Source: Verrucomicrobiota bacterium (lineage in GTDB: Bacteria > Verrucomicrobiota > Verrucomicrobiia > Limisphaerales > J093). Taken from it: DNA of 64,000 nucleotides. Below, one piece after another: positions 46,820 through 56,605 of the stretch. The notes below the pieces were generated by a model, which saw only the letters and a program-made list of their open reading frames with translations, had not been told where the DNA came from and searched no databases. The translations under genes were made by a program, and so were the position numbers. The DNA lies in the NCBI GenBank assembly GCA_022710935.1, contig JAKLFY010000006.1, forward strand, positions 1 to 64,000, in the 5' to 3' direction. The stretch's first letter is position 1; each line of letters opens with the position of its first letter.

Positions 46820-47407
46820 CTAGTCGGGCGCGAACGTTCCCCAGGCTGACCGAATCTGTCTCGGCGCGTCGAGCACCAGCAACTGCTCGTGTCCCGGAGG
46901 CCCGATGAGGGCCACGGTGCGTCCGGCAAGAAGGGCCAGCAGTTCCTGGTCATCGATGGTCTCGATGGCAATCTGCCTGTGGGGGTCTCCCCCAGGCGAG
47001 TCCGGCACCTCAGCCGCCGGTGCACTTTCTGAATCAGAGGTCGCCCCTTCGCGTGTTTCGGTCTTGGATTCCTCCCGACCCGGTGGGCTCAGGGGCCCAG
47101 GGAAAAGCAGGCTTGCCTGGGCCAGGTCGGTGGATCCGCGGAGGATCGGGGCAGTCGATTCCGTCGCGTGATCCGCGCCTGGAACATCGGGGGCGACACG
47201 CCCTGGCGTGCGGACAAACAAGGCCAGCAGCAGGAAGCCCAGAACGGTTGTCGCGCAGACCTGCGAAACGCACCGTACCGCGCGGCGTCGCCGAGCCTCG
47301 AGTCGCACTGCGCCAACCGCCCACGCCAGCGATTCCTCACGAACCCGCGCGGGGTCCCGGCAGGACAGCAGGCCGACGATCAACTGCCTCTCATGTTCGC
47401 GGTTCAT
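46820..47407 (-). CDS. Small membrane protein, probable partner (anti-sigma-like) of the ECF sigma factor
   Basis: A 195-residue protein with one transmembrane helix (VCATTVLGFLLLALFV) after a 50-residue basic cytoplasmic N-terminus, then a Pro/Ser/Glu-rich stretch and a small C-terminal domain. The start codon lies inside the end of the sigma-factor gene (17 bp overlap), the usual arrangement for sigma/anti-sigma pairs. No zinc-binding HxxxCxxC motif is present, so it is not a ZAS-type anti-sigma factor. The role is inferred from position and topology. Confidence 0.55.
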   Translation of the reverse strand: MNREHERQLIVGLLSCRDPARVREESLAWAVGAVRLEARRRRAVRCVSQVCATTVLGFLLLALFVRTPGRVAPDVPGADHATESTAPILRGSTDLAQASLLFPGPLSPPGREESKTETREGATSDSESAPAAEVPDSPGGDPHRQIAIETIDDQELLALLAGRTVALIGPPGHEQLLVLDAPRQIRSAWGTFAPD

Positions 47408-47975
47408 GGGCATTGAGGCGGTTCAGGAAGCGTTCGCGCAGGCGTTGGCGCAACCGGGTCAGTCGGGCCTCGACAGCTTTCTCGGTCAAACCCGTCTGCG
47501 CGGCGAGCTCCTTCACGGACTCGCCAGCCAGGTACTTGCCTTCGATGAGCCGGCGCTCGAAGGCATCGAGATCGGCAAGCAAGGCCTCGATCTGGCCGGT
47601 CAACGGATCCGCCTCCGCGACCTCACACTCCTGCCGAAGCCTCAGCCAGGAGGCGAAGCGCTCGAGCAAAGCGGCGTAACGTCGCTGCTTGCGCCCGGTG
47701 TCGAGGGCTGCGCTGCGGGCCACCGCCTTCAGCCAACACCAGAACGTCTCCTCCGATCGGAAGATCCGGGCGTGGCGGACGATCCGAAGCAGCGCCACCT
47801 GCAACGCTTCCTGCGCCTGGTCGTCCGACCCCCGACACACCACCAACAGGAAATGATAGAGCCGCTCGAAATAAAGCGCGTGAAACTCGCGGAATGCCTC
47901 CTCGCTCGAAGCCGCGAGACCGGCGGTCAACCGGGCAATCCCCGCGTCCGGCTCAGCCGTGTGGCTGGTTCCCAT
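47391..47975 (-). CDS. ECF-type RNA polymerase sigma factor
   Basis: About 194 residues if started at MGTSHTAEPDAG (ATG 47975); an upstream ATG at 48005 gives ten more. Region 2 is FREFHALYFERLYHFLLVVC followed by SEETFWCWLKAVARSAALD. Region 4 has the helix-turn-helix ESVKELAAQTGLTEKAVEARL. These are the two conserved regions of extracytoplasmic-function sigma factors. It overlaps the membrane protein gene and lies 68 bp after an STN/LysM gene, all on one strand, which suggests envelope-stress or surface-signal control. Confidence 0.85.
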   Translation of the reverse strand: MGTSHTAEPDAGIARLTAGLAASSEEAFREFHALYFERLYHFLLVVCRGSDDQAQEALQVALLRIVRHARIFRSEETFWCWLKAVARSAALDTGRKQRRYAALLERFASWLRLRQECEVAEADPLTGQIEALLADLDAFERRLIEGKYLAGESVKELAAQTGLTEKAVEARLTRLRQRLRERFLNRLNAHEPRT

Positions 47976-48042
47976 CACCGCCTTCCCGATCAGGGGTGGC
48001 GACATCACGCCGTTGGACGCAGGAAAGGACACTGAGGAGAGG

Positions 48043-49245
48043 CTACTTGGCGGGCGGGGGGGGCGCAAGCGCCGGGGGCAGGGATGAACTCGAACTGGGT
48101 GGGGGCTGCGAGGTCCCTCCCATGCCAACCCCCGGAGGTTTGGGAACATTTGCAGGCGTCTGCAGGACTCTTGCAGGGATGCGCAGGGCCTGACCCACCC
48201 GCAGCCCTTGCGGATCCAGCCCGGGATTCGCCGCCTGCAGCACCTCGGTCCGCGTTCCATGGAGGCGGGCAATGCCATCCAGTGTCTCGCCGGGCTGAAC
48301 GGTGTGCAGCGTTCGAGCCTCATCGGCCGGCAATCGCTCGGGGATCAGGCCATACCGGCGCATCATTCGCTCATCCATTCCACCGCCGAATCCTCCTCCG
48401 CCGTACCGGCCGCCCTGCACGCTTGTTCCCATACCGCCACCCACCATGCCTCCGCCGATGGGGTAGTTGCCTCCTCCTCCCATGCCTCCGAAGCCGGACC
48501 CCATCCCTGCACCCGCCTGCGATGGACTGGTGCCGGGGAGGGCGAGGATGATCTTGCGGGCGATCTCGATCTGCGGCGGCGTTCCGACCACGACCAGCAG
48601 GCTGGCGCTCGAGTGGAACCGGACGCTGGGAACCGGTTCCGCCTGGGCCGGGCGAGTGCCCGCCCAGACCTGGTGCAGCGATTCGCCCAGGATGAGCTTC
48701 AGTTCGTCCAGGGTTTCGGTGATCTGGTTCCCTTCTTTCCCGGCGAGATACCCGGACAGGTTGAACACCTCGACCGCTCGTTCGTTGAGGGCACGAGGTC
48801 CTCCCGGAGCAGGTTCCAACACGTACAGGCTCGCCTCGCCAGGCGATGTCGGTCGCATCGGCATCCCTGTGGCCGGGTCGATCGTCTCCGCAGGCGGCTG
48901 GGAGCTCCAGATGAACGCGTTGCCCGAGGCGATGCGCAGGGCCTCGAGTGCGCCTTCCCACCTCAGCCCGGCCAGCTTGAGATCCACGATCTCGACCTCG
49001 CCCAGCGAGGGCGCCAGCACCACGTTGGCCGGCTGAAGTTCAACGAGGTAGTCAACCACGTTGCGAAGGGTGGCCGGTAAGGCCCCACCCTCCTTCCGCA
49101 CAAGCTGGCCACCCGCGACTCGGAGGTCCCATTGGTGTGGCGTTGGCTCCGGGGTTGGCACCGGCGTGGCCTCTCCGGCGGCGACCCCAGCCGTGTTCGA
49201 GAGGAAGACCGCAGCAGACACGAGCAGCACGAGCGACGATTTCAT
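48043..49245 (-). CDS. Secreted secretin-N-like protein with glycine-rich linker and LysM domain
   Basis: A 400-residue protein; the ATG at 49245 gives a signal peptide ([20 protein letters not shown]). Residues about 50-140 look like an STN/secretin N-domain ([38 protein letters not shown]). A second NolW-like segment ([20 protein letters not shown]) follows. Next comes a Gly/Met-rich linker ([20 protein letters not shown]) and a LysM peptidoglycan-binding motif ([20 protein letters not shown]). No secretin channel domain is present. It is the first gene of the unit with the ECF sigma factor and the membrane protein, and may sense or bridge outer membrane and cell wall. Confidence 0.75.
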   Translation of the reverse strand: MKSSLVLLVSAAVFLSNTAGVAAGEATPVPTPEPTPHQWDLRVAGGQLVRKEGGALPATLRNVVDYLVELQPANVVLAPSLGEVEIVDLKLAGLRWEGALEALRIASGNAFIWSSQPPAETIDPATGMPMRPTSPGEASLYVLEPAPGGPRALNERAVEVFNLSGYLAGKEGNQITETLDELKLILGESLHQVWAGTRPAQAEPVPSVRFHSSASLLVVVGTPPQIEIARKIILALPGTSPSQAGAGMGSGFGGMGGGGNYPIGGGMVGGGMGTSVQGGRYGGGGFGGGMDERMMRRYGLIPERLPADEARTLHTVQPGETLDGIARLHGTRTEVLQAANPGLDPQGLRVGQALRIPARVLQTPANVPKPPGVGMGGTSQPPPSSSSSLPPALAPPPPAK

Positions 49246-49301
49246 GGCAGCAGGCAACAGTGTGTTCACACCCTCGACACGTTTCTCGAAGGCAAAATCC
49301 T

Positions 49302-49451
49302 TCACCTGGCCGACGGCGTTGCGAGCTTCCGCAGTTCCGCGTGGAATTCCAGGTCGCCCCCCGCACCCTCGAACCGGAACGTAAAGAACTGGTTGCGTTC
49401 CTTGAGCATCAGGCCGCAGCTCGCGCCGTTTCTGAATTCCTTCCGCGGTTC
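49302..49451 (-). pseudogene. Possible orphan C-terminal protein fragment
   Basis: Between stop codons the minus strand reads a protein-like stretch including [20 protein letters not shown] and [13 protein letters not shown] before a TGA. There is no start codon and no upstream coding sequence in the same frame, so it would be the tail of a truncated gene. The rest of the 351-bp gap 49246-49596 shows no feature. The parent family is not recognised. Confidence 0.3.
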
Positions 49452-49596
49452 TCACAATACGGCGGCGCACAGTAGCAGGCTGAGGCGCGGGGAAAAGCCG
49501 GGTTTGGCGTCGAATGCGGTCTCAAATGTGAACTACGGCCGCACTTCTCCTGTTGAGCCCATTGCCAAAGTCGGGATGTGGGGGCTAAATGGCCGC

Positions 49597-51093
49597 ATGT
49601 CACGATGGGTTCTTCTCCTCCTTCTTCTGCCCCTCCCGGCAGTCGGCGCGCCCGGCTTCGGGCCGCCCCTCAACCTGACAACGGGGACTGTGCACCGGGC
49701 CAGCAGTGTCGCGGAACTCAAGATGGCTTTGACGGCTGCCAACGGCGCGGGCGTCCCCGCCACGTTGCTGATCGCCGACGGCACGTACGTGTTGGACATT
49801 CCCGCCCTCCATGTGACGTGTCCCGGCTTGATCGTCCGCGGCGAGAGCGGCAACCGCGATCAGGTGACGCTGCGCGGGCCGGACGAAGGCCCGCAGGCAA
49901 CGCTCCATCACGTCTTTCTCGTCTCGGCGTCGAACGTGACCATCGCGGATGTGACCTTTGGCTATTGCCGCTACCATGGGATCCAGGTCCGGGGCGAAGG
50001 ACCCTACGATGTTGCCGGGCTGCGGGTCCACAACTGCCGGATCGTCAACTGCAACGAGCAGTTCATCAAGGGCTCATCGGCTCCCGACGATCCGGTGGGC
50101 GCCACAGACGGCGTCATCGAGCATTGTCTGTTCGAGTTCACTCGAGGCTGGGCCTACCAGTACTACACCGGCGGCATCGACATTCACAAAGGCGTCAACT
50201 GGGTCGTCCGCGACAACCTCTTCCGCAATCTGCGGGTTCCCAACGATCAGGCCAACATCGCCGAGCACGCCGTCCACTTCTGGTACCGCTGTCCCACCCG
50301 CCCTCAAAACGTCCTGGTCGAGCGCAACTGGATCATCAACTGCGATCGCGGCATCGGCTTCGGGCTGGGCAGTCTTGTGGGCGGCCACAACGGCGGCTCG
50401 AGCGCGATCCGCAACAACTTCGTCTGCAACAACGGCGAAGGCGCGCATACGGACGTCGGCATCGGTCTTGAGCATGCCGACCGGGTGCGCGTCGAGAACA
50501 ACACGGTGCACATCGCGAACTACTGGGCACCGATCGAGTACCGGTTCGCGGGCAGTTCGAACCTGGTCTTCCGCAACAACCTGGTCAACGCGCCGATCCG
50601 GCGGCGCGATGGCGCGCCCGAGGCCAGCCTCGAAATCAACCTGGAAGCCGCCGAGGCCGGGTGGTTCCGCGATCTGCCGCAGGGCGACCTGCATCTCTCC
50701 GCAAACGCAACCCAAGCGATCGACGGCGGTCTGCCGGCTGTGGGTTTTGACACGGACATCGACGCCGAGAAGCGGCCTCAGGGTGCGGGATGGGAGATTG
50801 GCGCCGACGAGTATGGGCCGGGACTGTCGGCTGCCTCCGGGCCACAGGCGACAGCCCGCCCCTGGAACCTCCTGTTCGCCATTGCCGATGACTGGGGTTA
50901 CGGCCATGCGGGGGCGTATGGGTGCCGCTGGATGAAGACCCCGGCTTTCGATCGCGTGGCGAAGGAAGGGCTCCTCTTCACGCGCGCCTACACGCCCAAC
51001 GCCAAGTGCGCCCCGTCGCGCGCCTGCATTCTCACCGGGCGCAACTCCTGGCAGTTGGGGGCCGCGGCCAACCATGTCCCGTTCTTCCCGTAA
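49597..51093 (+). CDS. Secreted parallel beta-helix protein fused to a truncated sulfatase N-terminus
   Basis: 498 residues starting [20 protein letters not shown] (signal peptide). Residues about 20-400 are a right-handed parallel beta-helix ([60 protein letters not shown]), as in pectate-lyase-like or chondroitinase-B-like proteins. From about residue 425 the chain becomes a sulfatase: [20 protein letters not shown] and [19 protein letters not shown], which contains the CxPSR formylglycine site. It stops after NHVPFFP, so only the first 75 residues of the sulfatase remain; the rest lies in another frame just downstream. The beta-helix half could be functional on its own. Confidence 0.75.
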   Translation: MSRWVLLLLLLPLPAVGAPGFGPPLNLTTGTVHRASSVAELKMALTAANGAGVPATLLIADGTYVLDIPALHVTCPGLIVRGESGNRDQVTLRGPDEGPQATLHHVFLVSASNVTIADVTFGYCRYHGIQVRGEGPYDVAGLRVHNCRIVNCNEQFIKGSSAPDDPVGATDGVIEHCLFEFTRGWAYQYYTGGIDIHKGVNWVVRDNLFRNLRVPNDQANIAEHAVHFWYRCPTRPQNVLVERNWIINCDRGIGFGLGSLVGGHNGGSSAIRNNFVCNNGEGAHTDVGIGLEHADRVRVENNTVHIANYWAPIEYRFAGSSNLVFRNNLVNAPIRRRDGAPEASLEINLEAAEAGWFRDLPQGDLHLSANATQAIDGGLPAVGFDTDIDAEKRPQGAGWEIGADEYGPGLSAASGPQATARPWNLLFAIADDWGYGHAGAYGCRWMKTPAFDRVAKEGLLFTRAYTPNAKCAPSRACILTGRNSWQLGAAANHVPFFP

Positions 51094-51610
51094 GAAGACG
51101 TCCGACGTCGACCGGGTGCCCGCGTATTGGCCTGACAACGACGTGGTGCGCAACGATCTCCTCGACTACGCCTTCGAGGTGGAGCATTTCGACCGGCACC
51201 TGGCCCGGATGCTCGACGAACTCGAAAGACGCGGTCTGCTGGACCATACGCTGGTGGTGGTGACCTCGGACCACGGGTTGCCCTTCCCGCGTGCGAAAGG
51301 CCAGGCCTATGACGCGTCCAATCACGTTCCACTGGCCCTGATGTGGCGGAACAGGTTCTCGGAACCCGGCCGAGTCGTGGACGCCTGCGTCAGCTTCATC
51401 GACCTCGCCCCCACGTTCATCGCGTTGGCCGGCCTGCAATGGGAACAGACCGGGATGGCATCCACACCGGGACGCAGTCTGACGGGTATTCTCTTCTCCG
51501 AACATGGGGGACGGATCGAGCCGCAACGCGACTGGGTGCTCGTCGGCAAGGAACGAATCAAGGCAGGTTGGGTCAACGACTCGGACTTCGAGCCACGGCC
51601 TTTGGACTGA
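51094..51610 (+). pseudogene. Sulfatase C-terminal remnant (out of frame with its N-terminus)
   Basis: After the TAA at 51091-51093 the sulfatase sequence continues in a different frame: [57 protein letters not shown], then [13 protein letters not shown] and [12 protein letters not shown]. In the family, over 100 residues normally lie between the CxPSR part and this point, so a large internal deletion is inferred. The 3' end is also early: the sequence after VLVGKER is not conserved before the TGA. The metal-binding and formylglycine halves cannot be joined into one protein. Confidence 0.8.
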
Positions 51611-51654
51611 CCGCAAAGGCTTGGGGATCCTTGAGGGCTGATCGCTCGGCTTGA

Positions 51655-52986
51655 TCAGGGCATTGCGGCGACTCGCATATAGACCGGGCCGGGCGCGCCG
51701 GAAATGTCCAGTGTGCGGCTGATAGTGTCGGTGGTGCCGCCGACAATATTGTCCGCCACCGGCTGCCAGGTCTGGAAGTCGAGCGTGCCGTCGATGCGGA
51801 AGTTCTTGTCGATCAGCCCAGTCCACGCCAGCTTGATCTGCGAGGGGCCGACGAGGGAGACGTCGATGATGCCCAGGCCCTGATACGGTTCGAGTTCTTC
51901 GCCCATGGCCCATTTGCAGGCTCGCACGAAGATGATGCGGCCCCAGGCCGTGAGCGCGTTGAAGTAGCGCCGTGAGTTGTTGGAGCCACCCTCATTCACG
52001 TAGAAATGAACCAACCGCGAAGGAGCGGCACTCAGATTGTACCAGGCGCTGAACTCGTCGGTCGAGGTGTCGGCGAGCAGTGCCCCTTTCTCCATCACGG
52101 CGAAAACGACTTGATTCGTGTTGATGTTGGTCACGGGTTCCTCGGCTGTTCCAGTGATGGTTGTGGCCAGCGTGCCGAGGATCGTCAGCCCGGGCGCCGG
52201 CACCGATTTGCCCTCCGCGCAATCGACGGCGGTCCAACTGATGCCGTAGTTCGAGTTCCCGCGAAAGCCCTCGACCGTTGGGATATGTGCATTCTCTTCA
52301 GGATAGGGGTCACGGAAGATGCGCACCCGGCCCTGGGAATCGAGAGGAATGCCCTTCATGATCGGGTGGTTGGGGTCAACCACCTGCATGTAGAAGCCTT
52401 GGACATTCGTGTCGCTGAGGTTGCCGCTGGACTTGTTGCTGTAGAGGTAGATCTGCGAGTGGTCACGCTGCGCGTTGTTCCCGAGGCACGAGTGTTCTCC
52501 CATCATGATCGGAATGCCCAGATCGTTCACCGGCGGGATGTCGCCGGAACTGCCGCTGCCCGACACAATCACCAGCACGGGCTTGCAGGCGTCGTTCTGG
52601 GTCATCTGGGTGGCTCCCCCGCCGCCGTTGTAGTAGACGAAGGGGTCGTTTTGCGCCCCCATCCAATCGTAGAGTGGTTCGACGGGCGGGTTGGACGCAG
52701 TGTTTGTGTAACTGAGGGCTTTCTCCGGCAAGAGGCGTACGCTGTAACCGTAATCCTGAAGCAAGGCTCCCATCGCGGCGTCTCCCGGCGAGAAGACGCC
52801 GGGTCCCTTCAAGTCATCCCCATCCCAGAGTCGGCTCGAGCTGAACTGGCGCCAGTAAGCGTCCTGAGCACTGCGGGTGGTGATGAAGATTACCCCGTTG
52901 GTTTCTTGCTGCGCCCGGCCTTCGAGTTGTGAGGCAATGATGGCGGCCAGCGCCACGGCGCCGAGCCATGCGAATCGTGATTTCAC
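51655..52986 (-). CDS. Secreted protein of unknown function
   Basis: A 443-residue protein. An excellent ribosome binding site (AAAGGAG, 52993-52999) lies six bases before a GTG at 52986, so GTG is preferred over the ATG at 53001, which would overlap that site. The N-terminus VKSRFAWLGAVALAAIIASQ is a signal peptide. The body contains GVIFITTRSAQDAYWRQF, VLVIVSGSGSSGDIPPVND and HSQIYLYSNKSSGN, and looks like an alpha/beta sandwich followed by a C-terminal discoidin-like tail ending GAPGPVYMRVAAMP. No known family was identified. Confidence 0.65.
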   Translation of the reverse strand: MKSRFAWLGAVALAAIIASQLEGRAQQETNGVIFITTRSAQDAYWRQFSSSRLWDGDDLKGPGVFSPGDAAMGALLQDYGYSVRLLPEKALSYTNTASNPPVEPLYDWMGAQNDPFVYYNGGGGATQMTQNDACKPVLVIVSGSGSSGDIPPVNDLGIPIMMGEHSCLGNNAQRDHSQIYLYSNKSSGNLSDTNVQGFYMQVVDPNHPIMKGIPLDSQGRVRIFRDPYPEENAHIPTVEGFRGNSNYGISWTAVDCAEGKSVPAPGLTILGTLATTITGTAEEPVTNINTNQVVFAVMEKGALLADTSTDEFSAWYNLSAAPSRLVHFYVNEGGSNNSRRYFNALTAWGRIIFVRACKWAMGEELEPYQGLGIIDVSLVGPSQIKLAWTGLIDKNFRIDGTLDFQTWQPVADNIVGGTTDTISRTLDISGAPGPVYMRVAAMP

Positions 52987-53457
52987 GTCTTCTCCTTTCA
53001 TTGAGCCGCGCCAAGCGGCCATATCGATCTGAGTGCTTGAGCAGGCAGCGCCAGCGCTGATCCCAGCGTCGAGCCGCCGTCAGCCAGACTGGGAATCCGA
53101 ACCGAGCTGCATCGATGCCCACGGGCACCATCCCGCGGAGACCTGGCGTGCTGCATACAAGCTAACCTATCAGTACCGGCTTGCGGGTCAACGAAATAGC
53201 TCTCCGGTGAGGTGTGAGGAGGGCAGGCCCATTCACGCGTGGTTTCTGGGAGCACGGCTGAGCTCGCAGCGCCAGCCGCAGTACATGGACTGCTCAGGCG
53301 CGCTGCGGCGGGTCTTCGACTCAGCCGGCCGATGGAACGCGAACTCGATTCTGACCGACAGCCTTCGGATAGACGGCAGCACCCACACGGGTCAACACCG
53401 TCCTTGACGACGGAGCGGCCAGTGCCATGATGCGTCAACTCATCCCAGATCGCCATT
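52987..53457. other. Gene-free 470-bp intergenic region
   Basis: Between the divergent secreted protein and DUF3300 genes there is no convincing ORF in either direction; the open frames here are short or lack starts and conserved motifs. The stretch at about 53230-53360 has the look of an interspersed non-coding repeat, but no second copy was seen in the window. Promoters for both genes should lie here. Confidence 0.35.
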
Positions 53458-54759
53458 ATGAAGACACCGTGTCTTTTGCTCCTGACAGTCTGGGTGTGCG
53501 CCGCGTTCGCCGCGGACACGCCTGTCCCAACAACCTCTGGGGCCACACCGGCACCGCCACCCTCGGCCACGCCTCGTCGAGGCGCGGCGGAGCTGGAGAA
53601 ACTCGTCGAGCCGATCGCGCTCTATCCCGATCCGCTCATTGCGACCATCCTGCCTGCGTCCGTCTATCCGCTTGAGATCGTCCAGGCGGCGCGCTTTGTG
53701 GCGGACACGAACAACATCGCCAAGCTCGATGCGCAGCCGTGGGACACAAACGTGAGGGCGGTGGCGCGCGTGCCTGCCGTGATCCAGAAGATGAACGAGG
53801 ACCTCGCCTGGACGATGGATCTGGGCGAGGCATTCCTGGCGCAGGACAAAGATCTGCTCGACGCCATTCAGACCCTGCGCGGCAAAGCCCAGAAGCTGGG
53901 GACGCTCAAGACAACACCGCAGCAGGTCGTCGTCGTCACGAACATGGTGGTGGAAACCAGAGTCGAGCAGCGGGTCGTCGTTGTGACCAACACGGTCGTC
54001 CAAATCCAGCCTGCCAATCCGCAGGTGGTGTATGTGCCGACGTACAATCCGGCCGTCGTGTATTACCCGCTTCCTCCGGCCTATGTCGGCCCGCCGCCCG
54101 TGCTGACCTTCGCCGCCGGCGTGGCCGTGGGCGCCATCATCGCCAACAACTGCGACTGGCACGGCGGCGGTGTCTACATCGGAGGAGGCGGCATGGTGGT
54201 CTGGGGCGGCGGCAGCTTTCATGGCGACGTCGACATCGATGTCAACCGCAACATCAACGTGAATCAGAATCTCAACGTCAACCGGAACGCGAACGTCACC
54301 GCCAACCGGTCCGCCAGCGTCGGGCAAACCGGCACGCAACAGAAGTGGCAACCCGACCAGAACCGGCTGAGCAGGAGCGGCACGCCCACCGCCACGACCT
54401 CGGCCACCCGCCCGGAAGCGCGCGGCTGGAGCTCTGGCGCGAGCCGCCCTTCAACCCAGCCGGGCACGGCATCTCGCCCCAGCGCTTCGACAGGTGGGGC
54501 TGCGGCGAGGCCTTCGACAGGCGCGCCTGCATCGAGCCGGCCCGTCGCTTCGCCTGGCGCGACTCGTCCGAGCCCATCGCCCGGTGCCGCCCCAATCCGG
54601 TCCGGTCCTTCCGCCAGCGGTTCTTCCTTTTCGAGCAGCGCCTTTGCCGGCGCGCACAGCGGCGCAAACGAGCGCGATTTCAGCCGGCGTGGCGCTTCGA
54701 GCCGCAGCCTGGGCGGCGGGGCTGCGTTCAGTGGCGGACGTGGCGGGGGCCGTCGATAG
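53458..54759 (+). CDS. DUF3300 family secreted protein
   Basis: A 433-residue protein with signal peptide MKTPCLLLLTVWVCAAFA. Residues about 45-140 hold the DUF3300 core (LEKLVEPIALYPDPLIATIL, PASVYPLEIVQAARFVAD). A hydrophobic region (VLTFAAGVAVGAIIANNCDW) and a glycine-rich stretch follow, then a long Ser/Ala/Pro/Arg-rich disordered tail and Asn-rich NVNRNINVNQNLNVNRNANV. It is the first gene of the DUF3300-DUF2950 pair seen in many bacteria. Function of the family is unknown; it is probably periplasmic or surface-located. Confidence 0.85.
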   Translation: MKTPCLLLLTVWVCAAFAADTPVPTTSGATPAPPPSATPRRGAAELEKLVEPIALYPDPLIATILPASVYPLEIVQAARFVADTNNIAKLDAQPWDTNVRAVARVPAVIQKMNEDLAWTMDLGEAFLAQDKDLLDAIQTLRGKAQKLGTLKTTPQQVVVVTNMVVETRVEQRVVVVTNTVVQIQPANPQVVYVPTYNPAVVYYPLPPAYVGPPPVLTFAAGVAVGAIIANNCDWHGGGVYIGGGGMVVWGGGSFHGDVDIDVNRNINVNQNLNVNRNANVTANRSASVGQTGTQQKWQPDQNRLSRSGTPTATTSATRPEARGWSSGASRPSTQPGTASRPSASTGGAAARPSTGAPASSRPVASPGATRPSPSPGAAPIRSGPSASGSSFSSSAFAGAHSGANERDFSRRGASSRSLGGGAAFSGGRGGGRR

Positions 54760-54795
54760 ATTCTGATCCAAACCACTCATCTGTTCTTGTTTGCC

Positions 54796-55767
54796 ATGAA
54801 GACACCATCGCAGAGCTCTCCCCTGCCCTTTCCCAAAGGCCTCTTCTCCCGCTTCTTCAGGCGCCCTCTGGCCCTGGCGTTAACCTGCGGCGCATCTCTC
54901 GCTCTCGGCGCCGCTGAGATCGGCCAGACCTTCGACACGCCTGAGGCGGCCGTGTCGGCCCTGGCAACCGCCGCCGGCACGCAGGACGCGAACGCGCTCC
55001 GGCTCATCTTTGGCCCGAGAACGGCGGAGATCGAGAACCCGGATCGTGTCCAGGCCACCAATGATCTTCGAGCGTTTGCAGCCGCGTTTGGCCAAACCAA
55101 CCGGATCGTCCGCGAGTCGGACTCGAACTGCGTGCTTGAAGTCGGACGCGACTTCTGGCCTTTCCCGGTCCCGCTCGCGAACCGGGACGGACGCTGGTTC
55201 TTCGACACCGCGGCGGGCAAGGACGAGTTGCTCAACCGCCGCATCGGCAGAAACGAACTCGCCACGCTCGAGTCGGTGCGCGCCTACGTCCAGGCCCAGC
55301 GCGAATACGCCATGAAGGACCGTGACGGCGACGACGTGCTCGAGTTCGCGCAGAAGTTTGGCAGCGCGCCCGGTCAGAAGGACGGGCTCTATTGGCCGCC
55401 TGAACTCGATGGTGAGATGAGTCCGCTGGGTCCGCTCGCCGCGCAGGCCCACGCCGAAGGCTACCACCAACTCCGCCAAGGGGGCGCATCGCGCGAGCCG
55501 TTTCATGGATACTTCTTCAAGGTCCTGATCCGGCAGGCCAAATCCGCCCCCGGCGGCAAGTACGACTACCGCATCAACGGCAACATGATCGGCGGCTTTG
55601 CCCTCGTGGCGTGGCCCGCCGAATATGGCGAGAGCGGGATCATGACTTTCATCGTCAACCAACAGGGTCGGGTCTACCAGAAGGATCTGGGGCCAGCCAC
55701 CGCCAAACTCTCAGCGGCGATGACCACCTACGACCCCGACCACACCTGGACCGCCTCGCGTGAATGA
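54796..55767 (+). CDS. DUF2950 family protein
   Basis: A 323-residue exported protein; the ATG at 54796 starts MKTPSQSSPLPFPKGLFSRF with a hydrophobic signal (ALALTCGASLALG). Recognisable family features are TFDTPEAAVSALATAA, FPVPLANRDGRWFFDTAAGK, GKYDYRINGNMIGGFALVAW and ESGIMTFIVNQQGRVYQKDL. It lies 36 bp after the DUF3300 gene; the pair is conserved across phyla, so the products probably work together. No enzymatic role is known. Confidence 0.88.
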   Translation: MKTPSQSSPLPFPKGLFSRFFRRPLALALTCGASLALGAAEIGQTFDTPEAAVSALATAAGTQDANALRLIFGPRTAEIENPDRVQATNDLRAFAAAFGQTNRIVRESDSNCVLEVGRDFWPFPVPLANRDGRWFFDTAAGKDELLNRRIGRNELATLESVRAYVQAQREYAMKDRDGDDVLEFAQKFGSAPGQKDGLYWPPELDGEMSPLGPLAAQAHAEGYHQLRQGGASREPFHGYFFKVLIRQAKSAPGGKYDYRINGNMIGGFALVAWPAEYGESGIMTFIVNQQGRVYQKDLGPATAKLSAAMTTYDPDHTWTASRE

Positions 55768-55838
55768 GGGCGGCCTTCCGACACGAGCAAACGGTGCGCT
55801 TTCCGGGTCCCATGGGTGAATCGACCGCATGGCCCTCC

Positions 55839-56245
55839 TCAGGACTCTGGTCCCGCCGCCGGGGCAGGCGCGGGCGGCGCAATCTCGCGTTTCTCTTCGT
55901 CGAGCACAAGGAACCAGCCACGTTGGGGCTCGACTGGAATCGGCTCATCGAGCTTCCAGATTCGCTCTGACTGCATCCCTGTGATGGGCGGGGCGTAGAG
56001 ACTGGCGCGTGCCGAGTCGAGGCCCAGCGCCTGCCAGTCGATCTTCAAACGCACTGGCGTCTGCGTTTTGGCCCAACTCCCCAGGGCCACGAGAGTGCGA
56101 CCTGGCCTGCGATACGCCGTGGCCAGGACATCGGCATGATCGGTCTTCACCGGGCAATCCGGCAGGAAGAACGGCAGGCGAGTGTGATCTTCCCGGGACT
56201 TGCCGAGGTGACGATCCGCCGCTATACTGACGCGCGAGTTTTGTT
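55839..56245 (-). pseudogene. C-terminal fragment of a secreted glycosidase-like protein (DUF6067-like)
   Basis: The minus strand between a TAA near 56243 and a TGA at 55839 encodes a protein-like sequence: LPFFLPDCPVKTDHADVLAT, AYRRPGRTLVALGSWAK, VRLKIDWQALGLD, LYAPPITGMQSERIW, VEPQRGWFLVLDEE. This resembles the C-terminal beta domain of large glycosidase-like proteins of the DUF6067 type. There is no start codon, catalytic domain or signal peptide, so only the tail of a gene survives. Family name is tentative. Confidence 0.5.
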
Positions 56246-56605
56246 AATGATGAGGATGAGCAACGCACTGGGACTGCATTGGACCAGGCGCACTGGCCAG
56301 ATGGCTGGAAGTGCGTTGCGGATCTGCGTCCCACTGTGACGAGGGTTGAGATCAGGCGCAGCTTGTCCGTTTTTTTGGGTTTGTCCCCCCAGGTTTGTCC
56401 TGTCCGTGGCAGTTCATCCTCCGCGCAGCGCTTCCTGTCCGCGCGCCTTCCCTTCTTTCCTGACGGTCCTTCCCGGACTGCATTGGGCGGGGGCGGGGCC
56501 CGTTTTGGCTCGCGCTGCGTACGCACTTTCTTCACCGCCGCGTTGTGCGCTTCGGCGGCAAACCTGTTGGGCAACTCATTGGGGCGCCGAGAGAGCTTCT
56601 GGGTT
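56246..56605. other. 360-bp leader region upstream of the metal efflux operon
   Basis: No gene was found. It includes a T-run (CCGTTTTTTTGGG) near 56370 and GC-rich segments. The promoter and any metal-responsive operator for the efflux operon should be here, but no CueR/ZntR- or CopY-like dyad could be identified by eye. Confidence 0.35.
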
